From contig NZ_BDCH01000012.1 in NCBI RefSeq assembly GCF_001613405.1, forward strand, positions 434,001 to 498,000: DNA of 64,000 nucleotides. The letters run 5' to 3'. This document shows positions 19,535 through 27,974 of the stretch, piece by piece. The stretch comes from Nocardia crassostreae. GTDB taxonomy: Bacteria > Actinomycetota > Actinomycetes > Mycobacteriales > Mycobacteriaceae. The notes beneath the pieces are model-generated. The model was given only the letters and a program-made list of their open reading frames with translations. It did no database searches and was not told the origin of the DNA. A program made the position numbers and the translations under genes. The stretch's first letter is position 1; each line of letters begins with the position of its first letter.

Positions 19535-20179
19535 ATGGGGGAGCTGCTGGATCTGATGCTCCCGCGCAGCTGTGGTGGCTGCGGGGTGAGCGGAACCGGG
19601 GGGTGTGCGGAGTGCGCCGGTGCGCTCGCCGCACCGCCCATCCGGATCCGCCCGCGCGCCGATCCCGGGGTGCCGTGCTGGGCGTTGGCGGGCTATCGGG
19701 GTGCGCCGCGCCGCGCCGTGCTGGCCGCCAAGGAGCACCGCCGCGGCGATCTGGCGGGCCCGCTGGGGCTGGCCCTGGCCAGGGGGCTGGATCATTTGCG
19801 GGACACCGCCCGGCCGCTGATACTGGTCCCGGCGCCCAGTCGACGGGCGGCGGCACGGCGTCGCGGCGGCGATCCGGTGGTGCGTGCGGCGCGCGTCGCG
19901 GCGAGTTGGCTACCCGATTGCCGAATGTTCGGCATATTGCGCATGCGGCCCGGTGTGCGTGATTCGGTGGGCCTGGACTCCGGTGACCGCCAGCATAATC
20001 TGTCCGGCCGGGTCATGGTGGTCCCCGGCTGTCCTCCAACCGGGTGGTTTGTGGCAAATGCCGAGGTAGTGCTGGTTGATGACGTGCTCACCACCGGTAC
20101 CACCATGCGCGAGTCGGTGCGCGCGCTGACTGGTGCGGGAGTGACTGTTCGTGCCGTGCTGGTTACCTGCCACGCTTGA
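19535..20179 (+). CDS. ComF family phosphoribosyltransferase-like protein
   Basis: A 214-residue ComF-type protein (Rv3242c-like). It starts MGELLDLMLPRSCGGCG with a zinc-finger-like cysteine set (CGGCG, CAEC) and carries the PRPP-binding loop VVLVDDVLTTGTTMRESV near the C-terminus. ComF is a DNA-uptake helper in competent Firmicutes; in actinobacteria its substrate and role are not established. GGAAGG lies 4 nt before ATG 19535. It is downstream of lpqB and upstream of hpf in the mycobacterial order. Confidence 0.9.
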   Translation: MGELLDLMLPRSCGGCGVSGTGGCAECAGALAAPPIRIRPRADPGVPCWALAGYRGAPRRAVLAAKEHRRGDLAGPLGLALARGLDHLRDTARPLILVPAPSRRAAARRRGGDPVVRAARVAASWLPDCRMFGILRMRPGVRDSVGLDSGDRQHNLSGRVMVVPGCPPTGWFVANAEVVLVDDVLTTGTTMRESVRALTGAGVTVRAVLVTCHA

Positions 20180-20362
20180 TTCTTCGAAATTTGCGTGAAC
20201 ACTGGCGGACAGGTCGCTGGCGAACTAGCGTGGCGATCAGACACCCGAACTCGAAAGTTTGGAGGTGGCGCCTCGGACATCATGTGCCGAGCGAGTTTCG
20301 ATCGGCACACGTTTCAATCCCGCCGCACGAGCGGCTTGTGCGGCCAGATCCGGGAGGTACGC
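20180..20362 (+). promoter_or_regulatory. hpf leader region with an 8-bp inverted repeat
   Basis: This 183-nt gap precedes hpf. TGTGCCGA (20283-20290) and TCGGCACA (20302-20309) form an inverted repeat with an 11-nt spacer, about 55 nt before the start. It could be an mRNA hairpin or an operator; no promoter hexamers are certain. Confidence 0.4.
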
Positions 20363-21082
20363 GTGACGACTACTTCACGACCTTCAGCGAAGAACACAGA
20401 CACCGCGGTGCTGCTGGACGACGCTTACTTGTCAGACGAGCAGGCAGCTGCTCGGGCCACCAACGCGGATGTCGTGGTCAAGGGCCGAACCCTCGGTGAG
20501 GGTGGAGTGCCCGACCACTTCCGAATTCACGTCGCGGACAAGCTTTCCCGCTTGGAACGCTTCGACCCGACGATCTATCTCTTCGATGTGGAACTCACCC
20601 ACGAACGCAACCGTCGTCAGCGCAAGAACTGCCAGCGGATCGAAATCACCGCCCGCGGCAAGGGGCCCGTCGTCCGGGCCGAAGCATGCGCGGACAGCTT
20701 CTACGCCGCCCTCGAGTCGGCGGTCGAGAAGCTGGAGAGCCGGTTGCGCCGCCTGAAGGATCGTCGCCGCGTACATCACGGGGACAAGACGCCGATCTCG
20801 GTCTCGGAGGCCACCGCGGGTCTCATCGACGACGCTCTGTTCGCCTCGTCGAACGGCTCCGATGCCCACGACCACGCCGCCGAAGCCGAGGACAACTCCG
20901 GTCCCGGCCACGTGGTGCGCACCAAGACCCATCCGGCCATTCCCATGGCGGTCGATGACGCCCTGTACCAGATGGAGCTCGTCGGCCACGATTTCTTCCT
21001 GTTCCAGGACAAGGAGACCGACCGACCGTCGGTCGTCTATCGCCGCCACGCCTTCGACTACGGTCTCATCCGGCTGGCGTAA
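20363..21082 (+). CDS. hpf: Ribosome hibernation promoting factor, long form
   Basis: A 239-residue long HPF/RaiA protein that dimerises 70S ribosomes in stationary phase or hypoxia. The N-terminal domain has GVPDHFRIHVADKLSRLERFD and later RGKGPVVRAEACADSFYAALESAVEKLESRLRRLKDR (in pieces), the S30AE fold. A linker leads to the C-terminal dimerisation domain, RTKTHPAIPMAVDDALYQME and GHDFFLFQDKETDRPSVVYRR. GTG 20363 is preceded by CGGGAGG at 5 nt. It is next to secA1 in mycobacteria; here about 8 kb of lipid genes separate them. Confidence 0.95.
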   Translation: MTTTSRPSAKNTDTAVLLDDAYLSDEQAAARATNADVVVKGRTLGEGGVPDHFRIHVADKLSRLERFDPTIYLFDVELTHERNRRQRKNCQRIEITARGKGPVVRAEACADSFYAALESAVEKLESRLRRLKDRRRVHHGDKTPISVSEATAGLIDDALFASSNGSDAHDHAAEAEDNSGPGHVVRTKTHPAIPMAVDDALYQMELVGHDFFLFQDKETDRPSVVYRRHAFDYGLIRLA

Positions 21083-21108
21083 AGGAACGGATCGTCCATC
21101 CATTTCGG

Positions 21109-21129
21109 CCGGGGCTTGCAGGGCCCCGG
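21109..21129 (+). terminator. Weak hairpin after hpf
   Basis: CCGGGGC (21109-21115) pairs with GCCCCGG (21123-21129) with a 7-nt loop, 27 nt after the hpf stop codon. There is no U-run. Confidence 0.5.
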
Positions 21130-21147
21130 TCGCTTGATGTAACAGCG

Positions 21148-21160
21148 TGTATCAGATACA
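21148..21160 (+). promoter_or_regulatory. Palindromic operator candidate before the thiolase gene
   Basis: TGTATC A GATACA is a perfect 6-bp dyad around one base, 8 nt upstream of the GTG start. A repressor bound here would block initiation or the -10 region. TetR- or GntR-type control is possible, but no regulator gene is adjacent. Confidence 0.45.
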
Positions 21161-21168
21161 ACTGATTC

Positions 21169-22452
21169 GTGAGCTCTCGTCGCGCTGTCATCGTATCCGG
21201 TGTCCGAACCCCCTTCGTGCGGGCCTTCACCGACTACACGCGTATGGATTCCATCGACCTGGCCGATACCGCCGTGCGCGGACTGCTGGAGCGCACCGGC
21301 CTGGCGAAGGCGCAGGTGCAGGCCATGGTGTGGGGCGGTGTGATCCTGCCGAGCGCCGCGCCCAATATCGCCCGCGAGATCGCCCTGGACCTGCGGCTCG
21401 ATCCCGGCTGCGAGGGCTACACGGTCACGCGCGCCTGCGCCTCCGGACTGCAGGCCGTCACCTCGGCGGCCGCCGCCATCGAGCGCGGCGAGTACGACAT
21501 CATGATCGCGGGCGGCAGCGATTCGACCAGCAATGCGGAAGTGAAGCTCCCGCAGAAGGTGGTGCACGCCGCCGCCCCCTTGGCGCTGGGCAAGCCCAAG
21601 CCGAAGGACTACCTCGCGGCGGCCGCGCAGCTCGCGCCCTTCTACGATCTGGTCCCGCGCCGCCCGAAGATCGAGGAACGCACCACCGGCGAGGTCATGG
21701 GCGAGTCCGCCGAGAAGATGGCCCGCATCCACGGCATCTCCCGGGCCGCGCAGGACGAGTTCGCCGCCCGCTCGCACCACCGTGCCGCCGCCGCCATCGA
21801 ATCCGGCCGCTTCGACGGCGAAGTCCTCGCGGTCACCACCCCCGACGGCACGACCGTCACCCGCGACGCCCTGGTCCGCCCGAATACCAGCATCGAGAAA
21901 CTCGCCACCCTCCCACCGGTTTTCGACAAGCACGGCACCGTCACCGCGGGCAATGCCAGCCCCCTGACCGACGGCGCCGCGGCGGTCCTGCTCATGAGCG
22001 AGGAGAAGGCCCGCGCCCTCGGCTTCGAGCCCCTCGCCGCCTTCCGCTCCTGGAGCTACGTCAGCGTCGATCCCCGCGACCAGGTCCTCATCGGCCCCGC
22101 CATCTCCATGCCCCGCGCCCTCGACAAGGCCGGATTGTCCCTGCCCGACATCGATTTCGTCGATATCCACGAAGCCTTCGCCGCACAGACCCTCTCCGTC
22201 GTCTCGGCCCTGGCCAGCGACGACTGGGCCAAACAACGCCTGGACCGCGACACCGCCGTAGGCGAGATCGACCCGGCCATCCTCAATGTCCACGGCGGCT
22301 CGGTCTCCCTCGGCCACCCCTTCGGCGCCACCGGCGCCCGCATGGTCACCACCATGGCCAACGAACTGGCCCGCACCGGCAAATCGACCGCATTGCTGGG
22401 CATCTGCGCCGCCGGTGGCATCGGCGCCTCCGCCGTCCTGGAACGCGTCTGA
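21169..22452 (+). CDS. Acetyl-CoA C-acyltransferase (FadI-like thiolase)
   Basis: A 427-residue thiolase that cleaves 3-ketoacyl-CoA in beta-oxidation (or condenses acetyl-CoA). The nucleophilic Cys lies in YTVTRACASGLQAV, the conserved His in DIHEAFAAQ, GHPFGATGARM follows, and the second Cys is in LGICAAGGIGAS. It resembles FadI and the beta subunit of trifunctional proteins more than the short biosynthetic thiolases. Start is GTG 21169, right after the palindrome at 21148. No dehydrogenase subunit gene is adjacent. It converges on bluB with a 4-nt gap. Confidence 0.93.
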   Translation: MSSRRAVIVSGVRTPFVRAFTDYTRMDSIDLADTAVRGLLERTGLAKAQVQAMVWGGVILPSAAPNIAREIALDLRLDPGCEGYTVTRACASGLQAVTSAAAAIERGEYDIMIAGGSDSTSNAEVKLPQKVVHAAAPLALGKPKPKDYLAAAAQLAPFYDLVPRRPKIEERTTGEVMGESAEKMARIHGISRAAQDEFAARSHHRAAAAIESGRFDGEVLAVTTPDGTTVTRDALVRPNTSIEKLATLPPVFDKHGTVTAGNASPLTDGAAAVLLMSEEKARALGFEPLAAFRSWSYVSVDPRDQVLIGPAISMPRALDKAGLSLPDIDFVDIHEAFAAQTLSVVSALASDDWAKQRLDRDTAVGEIDPAILNVHGGSVSLGHPFGATGARMVTTMANELARTGKSTALLGICAAGGIGASAVLERV

Positions 22453-22456
22453 CCGG

Positions 22457-23119
22457 TCAGTCGCGGTCGGTGAATCGGTCCCAGTGCACGGCCGCCGTCA
22501 GGGGGCGGCGGTCGCGCCAGCCGAAGCGTTCCAGGTCGGGGACGGTCTGGAATTCGGTGACCGGGCCGACGCAGAGCCAGGCGACCGGTTTGACGTGGGG
22601 CGGGAGGTTCAGGAGGTCGGTGAGGACCGGGGTGTCGTAGAAGCTCACCCAGCCGACGCCGACGCCTTCGGCGGTGGCCGCCAGCCAGAGGTTCTGGATG
22701 GCGAGGATCGTGGAGTAGATACCGGTTTCGGGGACGGTGGCGCGGCCCAGGATATGGGTGCCTCCGCGGGATTGGTTGTGCGTCACCACGATGCCGGTGC
22801 CGGATTCGACAATGCCCTCGATCTTGATGGGGTTGAAGGTCCCGGTGCGATCCGAGGGCAGGGAATCGTGGAATTCGCGGCGTTTATCGGCGACGTGGTC
22901 GGCGAATTCGCGCAGCATCGCGGTCTCCCGGACCACCACGAAATCCCAGGGCATGGAATTGCCGACGCTGGGGGCGCGATGGGCGGCTTCGAGAATGCGC
23001 AGCAGGGTGTCGTCGGGCACGACCTCCCCGGTGAATTCCACGCGCACGTCACGGCGCAGGCGGATGGCGTCGTAGACGCTCAGACATTCAGACGGGGAGA
23101 TCGGGCCTTCGGAACACAC
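22457..23119 (-). CDS. bluB: 5,6-dimethylbenzimidazole synthase (BluB)
   Basis: A 220-residue nitroreductase-fold enzyme that breaks down FMNH2 with oxygen to form the lower ligand of vitamin B12. Diagnostic stretches are VYDAIRLRRDVRVEFTGEVV, ILEAAHRAPSVGNSMPWDFV, GIVVTHNQSRGG and VGVGWVSFYD. GTG 23119 is chosen: GGAG lies 5 nt upstream, and longer readings add an unlikely Arg/Ser-rich stretch. It stands alone without cobalamin genes, and links flavin use to cobalamin supply. Confidence 0.88.
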   Translation of the reverse strand: MCSEGPISPSECLSVYDAIRLRRDVRVEFTGEVVPDDTLLRILEAAHRAPSVGNSMPWDFVVVRETAMLREFADHVADKRREFHDSLPSDRTGTFNPIKIEGIVESGTGIVVTHNQSRGGTHILGRATVPETGIYSTILAIQNLWLAATAEGVGVGWVSFYDTPVLTDLLNLPPHVKPVAWLCVGPVTEFQTVPDLERFGWRDRRPLTAAVHWDRFTDRD

Positions 23120-23144
23120 GGGCTCCAGTGAACCAGGCGCCGGA

Positions 23145-24398
23145 TCAGCCGACGAGCGCGGGCTCGCGGCGGCGCGCGAGCTTCTTCCGACCCTGCGCCA
23201 GGGCGGTGCGCAGGCCGCGGCGCTTACCGGTCGCCGGATCGATGACGGTCGCCCCACCGAAGACCTTCTCCGACTTGGTCTCCGGAGCGTCGTCGGTGGT
23301 GCGGCGCAGGTACTTGTTGGGCAGCGACAGCTTCATGATGGTGCGCCACGCCTTGGCGTACTGCACCGGCAGCGAGCCGGCGGTGTACGGCAGGTCGTAC
23401 TTGTCGCACATGGCGCGCACCCGGACGGCGATCTCGGCGAGCCGGTTCGACGGCAGATCCGGGAACAGGTGGTGCTCGATCTGGTGGCTCAGATTGCCGG
23501 TCATGAAATGCATGAGCTTGCCGCCGGAGATATTGGCGCTGCCCAGCATCTGCCGCAGGTACCACTCGCCCTGGGTTTCGCTGTCCACATCGCCGCGGGT
23601 GAATTTCTCCGCGCCGTCGGGGAAGTGGCCGCAGAAGATGACGGCATTGGTCCACACATTGCGCATCACATTGGCGGCCAGATTGGCGGTCAGCGTGCCG
23701 AAGAAGGCCGGGCCGGTGAGCAGCGGGAAGAGCAGGTAGTCCTTGCCGACCTGCTTTCCGATCTTCTTCAGCACCAGCTTGCGGTCGGCGTCGAACTGCT
23801 GCCACTCGGGGCTGTCCTTGGCCCACTTCTTCTTCGCGACCTTGCCGAGCTCCAGATGCTGGATGGCGACGCCGTATTCGAAGAACATCTGCAGCAGCAG
23901 GTTGTACACCGGCTGGCCCAGGTAGAACGGCGTCCACCGCTGATCGCGGGTGACGCGCAGCAGGCCGTAGCCGATATCGTCGTCCATGCCGAGCACATTG
24001 GTGTACTTGTGGTGCAGGAAATTGTGGGTGATCTTCCAATGCTCGGCCGGACCGGCATTGTCCCATTCCCACGAGGTGGAATGGATTTCCGGATCGTTCA
24101 TCCAGTCCCACTGGCCGTGCATGACGTTATGGCCGATCTCCATATTCTCGATGATCTTGGCCGTGCCGAGCAGTGCGACGCCCGCGAGCCACGCGGGCGG
24201 GAAGAGGCTGAAGAAAAGCACGCCGCGCCCGCTGATTTCGAGCGCGCGCTGTAGGCGGATCACCCGTCGGATGTAGCGGGCATCGGCCTCGCCCCGGGAG
24301 GATTCGATTTCGCGGCGGATGGCGTCGAGCTCAGCACCGATGGCTTCGACGTCCTCCGGGGTGAGGTGCGCGTATTCCTTGACATCCGATATCGCCAT
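23145..24398 (-). CDS. Membrane acyl-CoA/fatty-acid desaturase (DesA3-like), copy 1
   Basis: A 417-residue di-iron membrane desaturase. It has the three histidine boxes GHNVMHGQWDW, HNFLHHKYTN and NLSHQIEHHLFPD, hydrophobic segments around WLAGVALLGTAKI and LLFPLLTGPAFFGTL, and a basic C-terminus. It resembles mycobacterial DesA3, the delta-9 desaturase making oleoyl-CoA from stearoyl-CoA using an NADPH-dependent reductase. ATG 24398 starts the protein. A 22-bp motif shared with the reductase gene lies 18-39 nt upstream, so the two are probably co-regulated although not contiguous. Confidence 0.92.
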   Translation of the reverse strand: MAISDVKEYAHLTPEDVEAIGAELDAIRREIESSRGEADARYIRRVIRLQRALEISGRGVLFFSLFPPAWLAGVALLGTAKIIENMEIGHNVMHGQWDWMNDPEIHSTSWEWDNAGPAEHWKITHNFLHHKYTNVLGMDDDIGYGLLRVTRDQRWTPFYLGQPVYNLLLQMFFEYGVAIQHLELGKVAKKKWAKDSPEWQQFDADRKLVLKKIGKQVGKDYLLFPLLTGPAFFGTLTANLAANVMRNVWTNAVIFCGHFPDGAEKFTRGDVDSETQGEWYLRQMLGSANISGGKLMHFMTGNLSHQIEHHLFPDLPSNRLAEIAVRVRAMCDKYDLPYTAGSLPVQYAKAWRTIMKLSLPNKYLRRTTDDAPETKSEKVFGGATVIDPATGKRRGLRTALAQGRKKLARRREPALVG

Positions 24399-24415
24399 GC
24401 GGGTTACACTACCGT

Positions 24416-24437
24416 AGGTTACGGTCCCGTAGGTTAC
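24416..24437 (-). promoter_or_regulatory. Operator-like motif upstream of desaturase 1
   Basis: AGGTTACGG, then TCC, then CGTAGGTTAC: two AGGTTAC copies 15 bp apart. GTAGGT T ACCTAC (24429-24441) is a dyad at its edge. The same 22-bp layout, with only the three middle bases changed, stands upstream of the ferredoxin reductase at 27334-27355. Confidence 0.65.
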
Positions 24438-24493
24438 CTACGAATGAATCCCTAACGTGTCGAACACCGCATTGCGTTCGATACCCGGATCTG

Positions 24494-25939
24494 TTAGGAT
24501 GTGCGACGCCGCAGGCGCGGGAAGGAACGCTTCCGCCCGGCCTTCTCGGTCAGCAAAGCCTTTTCCTGCCTTGCCTTTTCCTGCCTTGCCTTTTCCTGCA
24601 GCGCGGCCTTCGTCTCGCGCAGCACCTCCTTCTCGTGCTGCGCCTTCTCCTTGAGCGCCACCTTGGCCTCCTGCAGCGCCGACCGCAGGCCGCGCCGCTG
24701 CCCCGTCACCGGATCCACGCCCGGCCAGTGATGCTCGGACAGCCATTCGCTGTGCTCCGCGATCCATTCACTACCGGTGGCCAGCGAGGGCATGGACGGC
24801 AGCGTGATACCCGCGAACTTGCGCTCCGAGGACGTCTCGGGCGCGTCGTCGGAGGTGCGCTTGAGGAACTTGTCCGGCAGCGCCAGCTTGTGAATCGTGC
24901 GGAACGCCAGCAGATACTGCTTGCCCAGCGATCCGGTGGTGTAGGGCAGGTCGTACTTGTCGCACAGCTCCCGCACCTTCACCGACACCTCCGGATACCG
25001 ATTGCTCGGAATATCCGGGAACAGGTGATGCTCGATCTGGTAGCTGAGATTGCCGCTCATGAAACCCATGACCGGCCCCGCCTTGAAATTGGCGCTGCCC
25101 AGCATCTGCCGCAGGTACCACTCGCCGCGCGTCTCGTTCTCGAACTGCTCGACGGTGAACTTCTCCGCGCCGTCGGGGAAGTGGCCGCAGAAGATGACCG
25201 CGTAGGCCCACAGATTGCGGATCAGATTCGCGGTGGCGTTCGCCTTCAGCGTGGACTTCCACGCCGGTCCGGTGAGCGCCGGGAAGATCACGAAATCCTT
25301 GGCGACCTGACGACCGGCCTTCTTCCAGAAGTCCTTGTTGGGCTCGGAGAAGATCTGGCCGTGCGGGACGCCCATATGTTCTTTCATTGCCGACAGATCG
25401 TGCAGCGCGATGCCCCACTCGAAGGTCGCCGCCAGGATCAGATTCGCGAATGGCTGGGCGAGGTTGATGGGCCGCCATTCCTCGTCGCGCGTCATGCGTA
25501 GAATGCCGAAGCCCAGGTCCTCGTCCATATCGAGGATATTGGTGTAGGTGTGGTGCGAGTAGTTGTGCGCGGCCTTCCACTGCGCCGACGTCCCCGTCAT
25601 ATCCCACTCCCAGGTGGTGGAGTGGATCTCCGGGTCGTTCATCCAATCCCATTGCCCGTGGCTGATGTTGTGCCCGAGCTCCATATTCTCGATGATCTTG
25701 GCGACCGACAGCAGCGCCGTACCCGCCAGCCAGGCCCAGCGATTCTTGGAGCCGAAGAGGGCGGCGCGCCCGGCCGCCTCCAGAATGCGCTGCCCGGCAA
25801 TGGTGCGGCGGATGTACTTGGCGTCCCGCTCACCGAGCGAGAGCTCCACATTCCGGCGAATGGTGTCGAGCTCCTGACCCAGGGTCTCGATATCGGCCGC
25901 CGTCAGATGGGCGAAAGCTTTGATGTCGGTGATGGCCAC
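24494..25939 (-). CDS. Membrane acyl-CoA/fatty-acid desaturase, copy 2 with a charged repeat tail
   Basis: A 481-residue paralogue of the neighbouring desaturase. Its boxes are GHNISHGQWDW, HNYSHHTYTN and NLSYQIEHHLFPD. The first 400 residues align by eye with copy 1 throughout. An extra tail of about 60 residues after GQRRGLRSALQEAK is rich in Lys, Glu, Ala and Gln (ARQEKARQEKALLTEK), likely a charged helix. In DNA the tail contains repeats of a 15-nt unit around 24558-24600. GTG 25939 is used. It lacks the 22-bp motif and may be read from the reductase promoter, through a strong hairpin. Confidence 0.9.
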   Translation of the reverse strand: MAITDIKAFAHLTAADIETLGQELDTIRRNVELSLGERDAKYIRRTIAGQRILEAAGRAALFGSKNRWAWLAGTALLSVAKIIENMELGHNISHGQWDWMNDPEIHSTTWEWDMTGTSAQWKAAHNYSHHTYTNILDMDEDLGFGILRMTRDEEWRPINLAQPFANLILAATFEWGIALHDLSAMKEHMGVPHGQIFSEPNKDFWKKAGRQVAKDFVIFPALTGPAWKSTLKANATANLIRNLWAYAVIFCGHFPDGAEKFTVEQFENETRGEWYLRQMLGSANFKAGPVMGFMSGNLSYQIEHHLFPDIPSNRYPEVSVKVRELCDKYDLPYTTGSLGKQYLLAFRTIHKLALPDKFLKRTSDDAPETSSERKFAGITLPSMPSLATGSEWIAEHSEWLSEHHWPGVDPVTGQRRGLRSALQEAKVALKEKAQHEKEVLRETKAALQEKARQEKARQEKALLTEKAGRKRSFPRLRRRTS

Positions 25940-25970
25940 GGTGTTTTTCTGCCTCCGCTTCGCTCCGGCG

Positions 25971-26052
25971 GGTTCGCGGCCCCGGAGGTCTCGTTCTTCC
26001 CTCCCTCCGCTCCCCCGCTCCGCTCAGTCCAGAACGAGACGGGCCGCGAACC
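25971..26052 (-). promoter_or_regulatory. Long bulged hairpin between the reductase and desaturase 2
   Basis: GGTTCGCGGCCC (25971-25982) plus GTCTCGTTCT (25988-25997) pair with AGAACGAGAC (26031-26040) plus GGGCCGCGAACC (26041-26052): a 22-bp stem with a 5-nt bulge and a 33-nt pyrimidine-rich loop. It lies 31 nt upstream of the desaturase start and could attenuate or process the operon transcript. Confidence 0.6.
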
Positions 26053-26130
26053 ATGAGGTCCATGCATCGAGGGGTGGTTGTCATCGAGGGTATAGGTTGT
26101 CGGGCGCCGGCGCTCCACCCGGTGGGTGCG

Positions 26131-27291
26131 TCACACGTCGAGGGTGCAGTCACCGGCGGCCGCCGAGATGCAGGTTTGCACCTTGTCACCGGCCCGGTGC
26201 TCATTGCCGTTGCGCAGATCGCGCACATGCCCGTCGGTGACGGTGAGCACGCAGGTCTGGCAGATGCCCATGCGGCAGCCGAACGGCATCTGCACGCCCG
26301 CGCTCTCACCCGCCTGCAGCAGCGTGGTGGCGCCGTCCACCTCGACGCTGCGGCCGGTGCGGCCGAAGGTGACGGTGCCGCCCTCGGCGGAGGCATTGCG
26401 CTCGATCTCGAATCGCTCGATATGCAGCTTCTCGGCGATTCCGGCCGCCGCCCAATGCTTTTCCATCTCGTCCAGCATGGCGGCCGGACCGCAGGCCCAG
26501 GTCTCGCGCTCGCGCCAGTCCGGGACGCGCTCGTCCAGCTCGGTGAGCGCGAGCTTGCCGTGCTCACCGGTGAGATGCAGATCCGCGGTGAAACTCGGGT
26601 GCTTGTCGTGCAATTCGCGCAGTTCATCGCCGAACATGACATCGTCCGGGGTGCGTGCGGAGTGAATGTGGCGCACATCCGGGACCACGCCGCGGCGATC
26701 CATGGTGCGCAGCATGGCCATCACGGGCGTGATGCCCGAACCGGCCGTCAGGAACAGCGTCTTGGCGGGCGGCGGCTCCGGCAGCACGAAACCGCCCTGC
26801 GGCGCGGCCAGGCGCACGATGGAGCCCACCGGAACGCCATTGACCAGATGGCTGGACAGGAAGCCCTCCGGCATGGCCTTGACCGCGATGGAGATGAGCC
26901 GCTTGCTGCGATGTTCGGGATCGGTCCAATCCGGCGGGCAGGTCAGCGAATACGACCGCCAATGCCAGCGCCCGTCCACCAGCACGCCGATGCCGATGTA
27001 CTGACCGGGCTCGAACTTGAAGTCGAACCCCCAGCCCGGCTTGATGACCAGCGTGACCGAATCCGCGGTCTCCTTGCGCACCTCCACGATCCGCCCGCGC
27101 AGCTCGCGCGCCGACCACAGCGGATTCACGAGGTGCAGATAATCGTCCGGCAGCAGGGGAGTGGTGATCCGGGCGGAGGCTCCGCGCAGTGCGTTGAGCT
27201 TCGTGCGGCCCGCGATGGCGCTCTCGGTGACCGGGGCTTCCAGCCATTCCTTGAGCCCACGCACGGAGAATCCACCAGCTTTCAAACCCAT
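26131..27291 (-). CDS. Ferredoxin reductase partner of the fatty-acid desaturases
   Basis: A 386-residue oxidoreductase like Rv3230c, which passes NADPH electrons to DesA3. In order: FAD-binding domain ([14 protein letters not shown] and [10 protein letters not shown]), NAD domain ([20 protein letters not shown]), and a C-terminal plant-type [2Fe-2S] ferredoxin domain with [15 protein letters not shown] and a final [10 protein letters not shown]. The fused ferredoxin explains why no separate ferredoxin gene is needed. The start is near 27291 (GLKAGGFS). The motif at 27334 stands 43 nt upstream. Confidence 0.92.
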   Translation of the reverse strand: MGLKAGGFSVRGLKEWLEAPVTESAIAGRTKLNALRGASARITTPLLPDDYLHLVNPLWSARELRGRIVEVRKETADSVTLVIKPGWGFDFKFEPGQYIGIGVLVDGRWHWRSYSLTCPPDWTDPEHRSKRLISIAVKAMPEGFLSSHLVNGVPVGSIVRLAAPQGGFVLPEPPPAKTLFLTAGSGITPVMAMLRTMDRRGVVPDVRHIHSARTPDDVMFGDELRELHDKHPSFTADLHLTGEHGKLALTELDERVPDWRERETWACGPAAMLDEMEKHWAAAGIAEKLHIERFEIERNASAEGGTVTFGRTGRSVEVDGATTLLQAGESAGVQMPFGCRMGICQTCVLTVTDGHVRDLRNGNEHRAGDKVQTCISAAAGDCTLDV

Positions 27292-27333
27292 GATGCGGAG
27301 CTTTCCTGTCGTTTGCGTAATGCGGTCACCGCA

Positions 27334-27355
27334 AGGTTACGGCATCGTAGGTTAC
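27334..27355 (-). promoter_or_regulatory. Operator-like motif upstream of the ferredoxin reductase
   Basis: AGGTTACGG, then CAT, then CGTAGGTTAC: 19 of 22 bases identical to 24416-24437, with the same 15-bp period between the two AGGTTAC copies. Confidence 0.65.
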
Positions 27356-27383
27356 GCCGCCGTCGGTAGCAGTAGGGGTTGTG

Positions 27384-27974
27384 TCAGAGCAGGTCGAGCA
27401 GGAACGGTAGTTCCTGTGCCGCGTACCAGGCGAGCTGGTGGTCTTCGGCATCCCCGAGCACGAATTCGGCATCGGATTCACCCAGGTCCGCGGCATCGAT
27501 CACATCCACGGCCTTGGCCACCTCCGGCTCGGCCTCGGCCAGGTCGACGTGCACCGAAGCGATCCGGTCATAGGCGATCGGAGCCGACAGCCGCACCACG
27601 GCATCGTCGAGATCCGGCCGCAGCGTCGCGCCGTCCACATCGGCCGCGATGACCGTCCGCCGGAAGATCGGCCGCCGCACCGGGGCCTCGCTGTCATCGT
27701 CGGAGTCGGAGTCCACGGCGTTCTCGTCGGCGGCCTGCTCATCGGCCAGCAGCCGCAGCGAGGCCCGCGCGGCCTCGGCCATGGCGACCTCGGCGAGCTC
27801 CTCGTCGTCGCCGGAGGCGTACGCCTCGCGCAGCGCGGGCGTGACGGCGAAGGCGGTGTCGTTGAGCGCGCGGATCTCCCGGTCCGCGACCAGCTCCCGC
27901 AGCATGGGCACCGTCGCCGGGACGTAGACACGCAGCTTCTTGGTCACGGCGGACGACTCACTGGACGCAGGCAC
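27384..27974 (-). CDS. Conserved actinobacterial protein (Rv3231c-like, possibly DUF6912)
   Basis: A 196-residue acidic protein of unknown function. The N-terminus KKLRVYVPATVPMLRELV and the ending LAWYAAQELPFLLDLL are the conserved parts; a middle Asp/Ser/Glu stretch is low-complexity. GTG 27974 has an excellent GGAGGAG at 7 nt and lies inside the end of the acyltransferase gene (17-nt overlap), so the two are translationally linked. A GTG at 27947 is possible. The neighbour and gene order match Rv3231c. No catalytic motif is visible. Confidence 0.8.
   Translation of the reverse strand: MPASSESSAVTKKLRVYVPATVPMLRELVADREIRALNDTAFAVTPALREAYASGDDEELAEVAMAEAARASLRLLADEQAADENAVDSDSDDDSEAPVRRPIFRRTVIAADVDGATLRPDLDDAVVRLSAPIAYDRIASVHVDLAEAEPEVAKAVDVIDAADLGESDAEFVLGDAEDHQLAWYAAQELPFLLDLL

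Noticed and set aside
27447..27560. tRNA-like or ncRNA signal in the DUF6912-like region
   Set aside because: No cloverleaf or conserved T-loop could be drawn; codon pattern is normal for a CDS.
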